NCBI GenBank assembly: GCA_903890265.1
Contig: CAITAM010000405.1
Span: 1-6,932, forward strand
Origin: an uncultured Pseudomonadota bacterium
GTDB taxonomy: Bacteria; Pseudomonadota; Gammaproteobacteria; Steroidobacterales; Steroidobacteraceae
Direction of reading: 5' to 3'
Length of the DNA stretch: 6,932 nucleotides
This document shows, piece by piece, positions 1-4,027 of this stretch; position 1 is the first letter of the stretch, and each line of letters opens with the position of its first letter. The translations under genes and the position numbers were made by a program. The notes below the pieces were generated by a model that searched no databases, was not told the DNA's origin, and saw nothing but the letters and a program-made list of their open reading frames with translations.

Positions 1-1
1 C

Positions 2-295
2 ACCGAGCGGGCGATGCTTGAGTACCTGAGTGACGTCGGGCGATCGGTGACGCTGGCGACTGCACTGACACGTGCCGGCAGTTTTGTTGCTCTCGACGAG
101 GCGTTGCTCGATGAACTGCTAGGCCATACGCAGCGGATCAAAGTCGTTCGGCTCGCGCACCTCCTCGCGACGCACGCCTCTCTGCCGTGGCTTAGCGTGG
201 CGGAACGCCACAGCCTGCGGATCGCTGGCGGCAAGCGCTGGATCGCCGTGACCCGAGCCGGCGAGCGACTGGAGCTACGTCGGCCAAAGCGTTGA
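2..295 (+). CDS. C-terminal part of an AbiEi-family type IV antitoxin-like protein (5' end outside window)
   Basis: The frame is open from the window edge, so only the last 97 residues are seen; the ATG at 14 is probably internal. The pattern matches my memory of the C-terminal AbiEi_3-type domain: an ERAMLEYL start, an alpha-helical middle, then IKVVRLAHLLA, a PWL motif and a GGKRW strand near the end. In that family the C-terminal domain helps antagonise the AbiEii nucleotidyltransferase toxin and an N-terminal winged helix binds the promoter. The tail ends in LELRRPKR, without the longer ITVP-type tail I associate with the family. No AbiEii-like gene follows: rpiA lies 14 bp downstream on the opposite strand. 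The family call is recalled pattern matching and the antitoxin role is inferred. Confidence 0.6.
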   Translation, partial: TERAMLEYLSDVGRSVTLATALTRAGSFVALDEALLDELLGHTQRIKVVRLAHLLATHASLPWLSVAERHSLRIAGGKRWIAVTRAGERLELRRPKR

Positions 296-309
296 GCGTC
301 GACGGCTCA

Positions 310-972
310 TCACGGTCTGGTGATGCGCTCGATGCCGGACGGTGTCGCGACCAGCAGCACGTCCGCGCCGCGATGGGCGAACAGACCGCATTCGACGACA
401 CCCACGAGTTGAGTGATGCGTGTCTCAAGCGACTTGGGGTCACCGATAGAGAGGCCGTGCACGTCGAGGATCACGTTGCCGTTGTCCGTGACGCAGCCCT
501 CCCGGTAAACCGGCTGGCCGCCGAGCTTCACCAGCTCGCGTGCGACGTACGACCGCGCCATGGGGATCACTTCGACCGGAAGCGGGAAGGCGCCGAGCGC
601 CGGCACCACCTTCGATCCGTCAACGATGCAGACGAAGCGCTCTGCCACCGCGGCGACGATCTTCTCGCGGGTAAGCGCCGCACCGCCGCCCTTGGTCAGG
701 CTGAGGCTCCGATCCGCCTCATCCGCCCCGTCCACATAGATCGGCAGCCGATCGACAGAGTTGAGATCGACGACCTCAATGCCGATGGAGCGAAGCAGGC
801 GCGTGCTCTGCTCAGAGCTCGACACGGCGGCTTCGATGGAGTGGCGCCGGGACTCGAGGGCGCGGATGAAGTGGTTGACGGTCGAGCCGGTGCCGACGCC
901 GATGATCCCGCCGTCCGGCAGGTAACTGAGAGCGGCCTCGGCGACCTGCTTCTTAAGATCTTCGCTGCTCAT
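310..972 (-). CDS. rpiA: ribose-5-phosphate isomerase A
   Basis: This 220-residue protein interconverts ribose 5-phosphate and ribulose 5-phosphate in the cytosolic non-oxidative pentose phosphate pathway. The phosphate-binding loop GVGTGST is at 25-31, DGADEAD at 81-87 and KGGGAALTREK at 94-104. Asp81, Asp84, Lys94 and the catalytic base Glu103 therefore fall at the same numbers as in E. coli RpiA (219 residues). The C-terminal half is equally conserved (FPLPVEVIPMARS, VTDNGNVILDVHG). The ATG at 972 is chosen because it gives family length and has GGGAG about 7 nt upstream; a longer frame from a TTG at 1026 would start inside a terminator stem. I see no strong sigma70 promoter between that terminator and the start, so rpiA may depend on read-through or on a weak promoter. 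It converges on the antitoxin-like gene with no visible terminator between them. Confidence 0.97.
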   Translation of the reverse strand: MSSEDLKKQVAEAALSYLPDGGIIGVGTGSTVNHFIRALESRRHSIEAAVSSSEQSTRLLRSIGIEVVDLNSVDRLPIYVDGADEADRSLSLTKGGGAALTREKIVAAVAERFVCIVDGSKVVPALGAFPLPVEVIPMARSYVARELVKLGGQPVYREGCVTDNGNVILDVHGLSIGDPKSLETRITQLVGVVECGLFAHRGADVLLVATPSGIERITRP

Positions 973-1020
973 TGGACTCTCCCGCGGAGGCTGGAAAAAC
1001 AGGCCTTTTGCTAACCCCAG

Positions 1021-1051
1021 AAACAACTGTGCCCGCTTTCGCGGGCACAGT
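1021..1051 (-). terminator. intrinsic terminator with GAAA tetraloop, upstream of rpiA
   Basis: A perfect 11-bp stem, 1026-1036 against 1041-1051, closes a 4-nt loop. Read on the minus strand the loop is GAAA, a stable GNRA tetraloop, and the stem is followed by TGTTTCT. On the plus strand the loop is UUUC and the downstream tract is poor in T. Both points favour minus-strand use, ending the transcript of the lysine-rich mini-gene before rpiA. The T tract is interrupted, so some read-through into rpiA is possible. Confidence 0.75.
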
Positions 1052-1063
1052 CTTGAAGTTGCG

Positions 1064-1109
1064 AAGGGAGCGGTCTTCCGATCCTGCGATCGGAGAGACC
1101 GCTACCCTT
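1064..1109 (-). other. long imperfect hairpin in the 3' region of the mini-gene transcript
   Basis: Three stem blocks pair in register: 1064-1068 with 1105-1109, 1069-1076 with 1096-1103, and 1077-1083 with 1088-1094. This gives 20 base pairs with two single-base bulges (1095 and 1104) and a 4-nt loop at 1084-1087. It begins 16 nt after the stop of the 21-codon frame and ends 12 nt before the terminator stem. No T tract follows on either strand, so it is not itself a normal terminator. It could protect the mRNA 3' end, be an RNase III or sRNA element, or be a protein site. Function unknown. Confidence 0.7.
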
Positions 1110-1125
1110 GGCCGCTTCTGAAGGC

Positions 1126-1191
1126 TTACTTCTTCTTCGCAGCCTTCTTCTTCGTCGCCTTCTTCTTAGCAGCTTTCTTCTTAGTCGCCAT
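1126..1191 (-). CDS. 21-residue lysine-rich mini-protein, histone H1 tail-like
   Basis: The frame runs ATG to TAA and encodes Met followed by two exact copies of ATKKKAAKKK. Of 21 residues 12 are Lys, 6 Ala and 2 Thr, with no acidic or aromatic residue and no signal peptide or membrane segment. GGAG lies 7 nt before the ATG. The two 30-nt repeat halves differ at three bases (ACT/ACG, AAA/AAG, GCT/GCG), all synonymous third positions, which suggests selection on the peptide. The unit has its own promoter-like region upstream and a hairpin plus terminator downstream, so it looks monocistronic. Lys/Ala repeats resemble the tails of bacterial H1-like proteins (AlgP, HctB type), so nucleic-acid binding and nucleoid or RNA compaction are plausible inferences. 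A regulatory leader peptide or a chance low-complexity frame are alternatives. I do not recognise a named family. Confidence 0.7.
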   Translation of the reverse strand: MATKKKAAKKKATKKKAAKKK

Positions 1192-1406
1192 AGTGGTTCT
1201 CCACGTTTGGGTTAGTCCGAGGCGGAGTATATACACAAAAAGTCAAATTACAAGCAACAGTAGTCTGCATGTGATAGCCGGGTCATCGATCGTGATCGAC
1301 GTCACGTGTCGAGGTGATGAGCATCGTTGGCGCTCATCGTCGGCGCAACGCACGGATGGTTTATCTCCGCTGAGCGTTCTCGTGCTGGAAATTCCAGTGC
1401 TTCGCG
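1192..1406. other. intergenic region with short repeats between the mini-gene and the EVE gene
   Basis: I see no convincing gene in this gap. Besides the promoter-like island it holds a palindrome TCGATC-GT-GATCGA (1286-1299), an inverted repeat GATGAGC/GCTCATC (1316-1322 and 1332-1338), two 12-bp direct copies of CATCGTYGGCGC (1322-1333 and 1335-1346, one mismatch), and CTGGAA-A-TTCCAG (1385-1397) just after the EVE stop. The last can extend by three pairs, two of them G-U, but has no T tract, so it is at best a weak terminator. Confidence 0.4.
1226..1257 (-). promoter_or_regulatory. putative sigma70-type promoter of the lysine-rich mini-gene
   Basis: This is an AT-rich island in GC-rich DNA. 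On the minus strand the -10 region reads TATATACT (1226-1233). Two -35 pairings are possible: TTGCTT (1252-1257) with an 18-nt spacer to TATATA, or TTGTAA (1248-1253) with 16 nt to TATACT. A TTGACT at 1241-1246 is too close to the -10 to serve. Initiation would be near 1219-1221, giving a leader of about 30 nt that contains the GGAG ribosome site. Confidence 0.5.
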
Positions 1407-1868
1407 TTACGTGAGTGCGTTGATGAACTGCCACTCATGCTCGCTGATCGGCGTCACCGATAAGCGGTTGCCACGGCGGAGGATGAGCATCTCCGGCAGG
1501 TCGGCGTGGTGCTGTTTCAGAGTCTCCAGCGACACCGCGCGCGCAAATTTGCGCACGAAAGTTACGTCGACGACGTACCAGGTCGGGGCGTCGCGGCGGC
1601 TCTTCGGATCGTAGTGATCATGACCGCGCTGGAACGCGGTCTCGTCCGGGTAGGCCTCTGCCGAGATCCTGCCAATGCCATAGATGCCGGGCACGTCGCA
1701 GTTCGAATGGTAGAAGAAGACCTGGTCGCCCCGCTTCATGCCGTCGCGCATGAAGTTCCGCGCCTGGTAATTGCGTACCCCATCCCAGGCCGTCGTTCGG
1801 CGCGGTGCGGCCTTGAGGTCGTCGATGCTGAACACGTCCGGTTCGCTCTTCATCAGCCAGTAATTCAT
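1407..1868 (-). CDS. stand-alone EVE-domain protein (PUA/YTH-like fold, COG2947 type)
   Basis: The 153-residue protein is essentially one EVE domain. It opens with WLMKSEPDVFS (4-14), followed by AWDGVRNYQARNFMRDGM (27-44), GDQVFFYHS (47-55) and the GIYGIGRI strand (61-68), the usual order for bacterial EVE proteins and for the related human THYN1. EVE domains are related to the YTH and PUA folds and are predicted or shown to bind modified bases in nucleic acid through an aromatic pocket; the physiological ligand of this stand-alone type is not settled. The ATG at 1868 overlaps the fthC stop as ATGA and has GGAG 5 nt upstream, so it is probably translationally coupled to fthC. This start gives family length; an in-frame extension upstream would be a product of the fthC reading frame. 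Confidence 0.93.
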   Translation of the reverse strand: MNYWLMKSEPDVFSIDDLKAAPRRTTAWDGVRNYQARNFMRDGMKRGDQVFFYHSNCDVPGIYGIGRISAEAYPDETAFQRGHDHYDPKSRRDAPTWYVVDVTFVRKFARAVSLETLKQHHADLPEMLILRRGNRLSVTPISEHEWQFINALT

Positions 1869-2515
1869 GGTTGCTCCGGTCGGGATGTGGGGACGATGAG
1901 TAGCTCTCCGGGGGTCGCGATCGCATCGAGAGGCACGTCCCATCGCGCATGGCCCAGCGATTCCGCGCGCTGGAAATCGTAGGCAAGTCCGACGAGACGC
2001 GGCCGGGCGTATTGTCCGCGCCGTGCCCGTATGGCGAGCGCCCGGTCGTAAAAGCCGCCCCCCATGCCCAGGCGGTTGCCCGCGGAGTCGAAGGCCACGA
2101 GCGGCAGCAGGATGACGTCGAGCTGGGTCGCGGTCCGGTGCAGGTGCGCGAGTGCACCGGGTTCGAGGATGCCGAATCGGTTCCGGCGCCAGGCGCGCGG
2201 CGGCGATAGCAGGGGCGCAAAGCGCATCTTGCCCGCGGCGGCACGGGTGATCACCGGCAGGTACAGGGTTACGCCACGCTCGCGGGCGAGTCGGTGCAGC
2301 GGTTCGGGATCGAGCTCCCCGTCGTGCGCCAGGTAGATGGCAACGCGGGATCCGGACTTGAGAAAACCGCCCCGGGCAAGTCGACGAGCGACCGCCGTCG
2401 CCGCGGCGCGCCGCGCCGCGGGCTCCACCTGACGGCGCAGGGAGCGGAAATGCCGCCGGAGTTCGATGCGGGTCGCCGGCCGGGGTGCCGGGCCCGACGT
2501 CAGGCTGTCCGGCAT
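1865..2515 (-). CDS. fthC: 5-formyltetrahydrofolate cyclo-ligase (MTHFS)
   Basis: This 216-residue enzyme (E. coli name ygfA/fau) uses ATP to convert 5-formyl-THF to 5,10-methenyl-THF, recovering the inhibitory storage folate for one-carbon metabolism. Visible marks are an Arg-rich helix at the start (IELRRHFRSLRR), DGELD (65-69), GILEP (115-119), PLVAFD before the nucleotide/folate loop RLGMGGGFYDR (148-158), and a WDVPLDAIATP C-terminus. The ATG at 2515 is preferred because the frame's only upstream alternatives are GTG codons, one of them inside the closing stem of 6S RNA. The ATG lacks a clear Shine-Dalgarno, so the start is moderately sure. It lies about 38 nt after the 6S 3' stem, the classic ssrS-ygfA arrangement in which the gene is co-transcribed with 6S RNA. 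Confidence 0.94.
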   Translation of the reverse strand: MPDSLTSGPAPRPATRIELRRHFRSLRRQVEPAARRAAATAVARRLARGGFLKSGSRVAIYLAHDGELDPEPLHRLARERGVTLYLPVITRAAAGKMRFAPLLSPPRAWRRNRFGILEPGALAHLHRTATQLDVILLPLVAFDSAGNRLGMGGGFYDRALAIRARRGQYARPRLVGLAYDFQRAESLGHARWDVPLDAIATPGELLIVPTSRPEQP

Positions 2516-2550
2516 GTCAAGAGCGCGCACGGACTGCCGCTCAGCAAAAT

Positions 2551-2750
2551 AAAGTGGCGCCACCCGCCTGTGCCGTCACAAGTCTTTGCTCTCGAGCCAG
2601 AGCAATAGGTGGAGCGCGCCAAGGCACTTAAGGCTTTCCGCTCGAAGGCGGACTTGCACAATACTGCCCATAGCGTGATGCCCCGGGTTTTCAGCATTAA
2701 GGTCGAGAGGAACCTACGACCCATGTCGAACACCGCAGGCGGCGCCACGT
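2551..2750 (-). ncRNA. ssrS: 6S RNA
   Basis: 6S RNA mimics an open promoter and sequesters sigma70 RNA polymerase in stationary phase. The 5' end GTGGCGCC (2741-2748) pairs perfectly with GGCGCCAC (2554-2561), and GCCTG beside it pairs with CAGGC, forming the terminal stem. The conserved GTGTTCG follows on the 5' arm. On the 3' side of the central bubble are GTCCG...GCGGAA and the signature AGCCTTAA (2628-2635), as in E. coli 6S. A 3' hairpin TTGCTCT/AGAGCAA (2599-2605 with 2586-2592) corresponds to the E. coli 3' stem-loop. Length near 195-200 nt and position between zapA and fthC both fit. Exact ends are inferred from the closing stem. TTTATTTT follows the 3' stem and may aid termination or 3' end formation. 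Confidence 0.92.
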
Positions 2751-2752
2751 AC

Positions 2753-2758
2753 AGAGTA
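2753..2758 (-). promoter_or_regulatory. possible -10 box of the 6S RNA promoter
   Basis: TACTCT on the minus strand lies about 5-7 nt upstream of the predicted 6S 5' end. The -35 region at the right distance is poor (TACCAA-like), so support is mostly positional. 6S could also be processed from a zapA read-through transcript. Confidence 0.35.
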
Positions 2759-2798
2759 CTGCATCCCCGGCTACGTTGGTATGACGCGGACCGCAGAT

Positions 2799-2816
2799 CC
2801 GGCACGGGAGTGCCGG
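2799..2816 (-). other. hairpin between zapA and 6S RNA
   Basis: CCGGCAC and GTGCCGG form a perfect 7-bp stem around a 4-nt loop, 18 nt after the zapA stop. No T tract follows on the minus strand, so it is probably a pause, attenuation or processing site, not an efficient terminator. Read-through into ssrS and fthC is therefore likely. Confidence 0.5.
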
Positions 2817-2833
2817 TCGGGCACCCAAGGGGG

Positions 2834-3151
2834 TCAGAGCTCGAGCTGCTGGCTGCGCTCGAGGGCTGCTTCAACGCGCTCACGCAGGGTTCGCACCTTG
2901 GCCGTCAGTTCACCATCGCCAAGCGACTCGCCCTTGCGGTTCTTGAGCAGCTCATTGGCCATGTTCAGGGCGGCCATCACGGCGATGCGGTCAAGGCCTA
3001 CCACGCGACCGGTATCCCGGATCTTGCGCATTTCGGAATTCAGGTGCTCGGCGGCATCGAGGAGGGCGGCTCGCTCCTCCGGGGCGCAGGCAAACTGGTA
3101 GTCCTTCTCAAGTATACGGACGCTGACGCGGGAAACCGGGGTCTCGCTCAA
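2834..3151 (-). CDS. zapA: cell division protein ZapA
   Basis: The 105-residue protein belongs to the ZapA family, cytosolic tetramers that bundle FtsZ protofilaments at the Z ring and link them to ZapB. It has the N-terminal beta strand pair (VSVRILEKDYQFACAPEE, 9-26), the helix with LLDAAEHLNSEMRKIRD (30-46), the family hallmark RIAVMAALNMANELL (55-69), and a C-terminal coiled-coil helix (82-104). Length is close to E. coli ZapA (109). The start is a TTG at 3151 that overlaps the stop of the zapB-like gene as TTGA, with GGAG 8 nt upstream; no ATG or GTG fits the conserved N-terminus. This implies coupling to the upstream gene. Confidence 0.93.
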   Translation of the reverse strand: MSETPVSRVSVRILEKDYQFACAPEERAALLDAAEHLNSEMRKIRDTGRVVGLDRIAVMAALNMANELLKNRKGESLGDGELTAKVRTLRERVEAALERSQQLEL

Positions 3152-3381
3152 GTGCCATGCTCCATCGCCTTGAGGCGGCCGATCATCGCTTCGACACGCG
3201 TGCGGACCTGTTCGTTCTTCTGCAGCAGTTGCGACCGCTCGGCGGTCAGCGAGTCCTGACGGGACCGGAGGGCCCGATTTTCTTCCTTCAGGTGCTTCAT
3301 TGCCAGCATCAGTTCGTCCAGACGCTTCTCCAGACGACGAATCTCAAGCTCGATCTGGGATTTGCCGGCGGCGTCGCTCAT
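3148..3381 (-). CDS. ZapB-like coiled-coil protein (TIGR02449 family)
   Basis: The 77-residue protein is almost all alpha-helical coiled coil: leucines and other hydrophobics recur in heptads from IELEIRRLEKRLDELMLA through LKEENRALRSRQDSL to EAMIGRLKAMEHGT. It has no signal peptide or membrane segment. The ENRALR and KNEQVRTRVEAMIGRLKAME segments match the TIGR02449 family found directly before zapA in many gammaproteobacteria. ZapB-type proteins associate with ZapA and support Z-ring assembly, so that role is inferred from family and linkage. It is first in its operon. The ATG has no Shine-Dalgarno and a -10 box ends 6 nt before it, so translation may be leaderless. Confidence 0.88.
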   Translation of the reverse strand: MSDAAGKSQIELEIRRLEKRLDELMLAMKHLKEENRALRSRQDSLTAERSQLLQKNEQVRTRVEAMIGRLKAMEHGT

Positions 3382-3387
3382 ACGGTG

Positions 3388-3417
3388 AATATAGGCTTTG
3401 CGCCCCGTACAGGTCAA
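3388..3417 (-). promoter_or_regulatory. sigma70-type promoter of the zapB-like/zapA/ssrS/fthC unit
   Basis: On the minus strand TTGACC (3412-3417) and TATATT (3388-3393) are separated by 18 nt. Each hexamer is a close match to consensus. The usual start, 7 nt past the -10, would be position 3381, the A of the zapB-like ATG. Confidence 0.7.
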
Positions 3418-3447
3418 CGAAACGCGGAGCTTTATCCCGTCTGCGGG

Positions 3448-3453
3448 TAGAAT
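3448..3453 (+). promoter_or_regulatory. -10 box of the ygfB-like/pepP/ubiH operon promoter
   Basis: TAGAAT matches the -10 consensus at five of six bases and ends 6 nt before the ATG at 3460. The -35 region near 3425-3430 is a poor match, so this promoter may be weak or activator dependent. Initiation 7 nt downstream falls on the A of the ATG, and there is no Shine-Dalgarno before it. Confidence 0.55.
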
Positions 3454-3459
3454 CTCGCC

Positions 3460-4017
3460 ATGGTATCGGTGACCTATCCTGATCTTGCAAGGGCGCTCAA
3501 CCTGCCCGGCGTGGAACTCGCGCCGGCCGAGGCACATGGCGCACTCTGCGGCGCGATGTGTGCGACGCCGGGGTATGGCGTGGAGGAATGGCTCATCGAA
3601 GTGCTGCCGGACACGGCCGCAAGCGGTCCGGTGCGGGAGCTGCTCGCTCGGGTCTTCGCGCGCACGCACGAGGAGCTGACCGGGCCGATGTTCGAGTTCC
3701 ACCCGCTGCTGCCGGGTGACGACGCTGCGCTCGCCGACCGGGTCGTGGCGCTCGCCGAGTGGTGCGCCGGATTCCTCTACGGGATCGGCATCGGGCGCGT
3801 CGTCACGGCCGACCAGCTGGGTGGGGACGTCGGCGAGATTATCAAGGATTTCAGCGAGATCAGCCGCGCGGGCGTTAGCCCGGGGGACGACGAGGAAGAG
3901 AACGAGGCGGCCTTTGCCGAGCTCGTCGAGTTCGTACGGGCGGGTACGCTCGTGGTGTTCGGGGAGCTGGCCACGGTGCGCGATCGCGTGCTGCCGCCGG
4001 CGGGAGGCCTGCATTAG
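3460..4017 (+). CDS. ygfB: YgfB/UPF0149 family protein
   Basis: The 185-residue soluble, mostly helical protein belongs to UPF0149 (YgfB/YecA-like). Family marks are LAPAEAHGALCGAMCA (20-35), an acidic FEFHPLLPGDD stretch (78-88), the core helix ALAEWCAGFLYGIGIG (97-112), GEIIKDFSEIS (125-135), an acidic GDDEEENE linker (142-149) and FAELVEFVRAGTLVVFGEL (152-170), with a C-terminal Leu-His as in E. coli YgfB. It lacks the C-terminal SEC-C zinc motif of YecA. Biochemical function is largely unknown; in Pseudomonas aeruginosa YgfB has been reported to modulate expression of a peptidoglycan amidase gene and beta-lactam resistance. It leads the operon with pepP 10 nt downstream. The ATG has no Shine-Dalgarno and may be translated leaderless. 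Confidence 0.92.
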   Translation: MVSVTYPDLARALNLPGVELAPAEAHGALCGAMCATPGYGVEEWLIEVLPDTAASGPVRELLARVFARTHEELTGPMFEFHPLLPGDDAALADRVVALAEWCAGFLYGIGIGRVVTADQLGGDVGEIIKDFSEISRAGVSPGDDEEENEAAFAELVEFVRAGTLVVFGELATVRDRVLPPAGGLH

Positions 4018-4027
4018 CCAACTGACC

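Noticed and set aside
292..1014. 240-codon plus-strand frame opposite rpiA
   Set aside because: It is an antisense shadow typical of GC-rich coding DNA, with no recognisable motif and real rpiA on the other strand.
973..1026. Longer RpiA with 18 extra N-terminal residues from a TTG
   Set aside because: It would start within the terminator stem, has no ribosome site, and the ATG at 972 has a Shine-Dalgarno and gives exact E. coli residue numbering.
2516..2563. fthC start at GTG 2563
   Set aside because: This GTG is in the terminal stem of 6S RNA, and the added residues lie before the conserved start of the enzyme.
2609..3259. 216-codon plus-strand frame across 6S RNA and zapA
   Set aside because: It runs antisense through a structured RNA and a clear zapA, with no family resemblance.
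3716..4027. Upstream extension of the pepP frame overlapping the ygfB-like gene
   Set aside because: The region codes for the YgfB family in another frame, and the Ser/Arg-rich extension resembles no peptidase.
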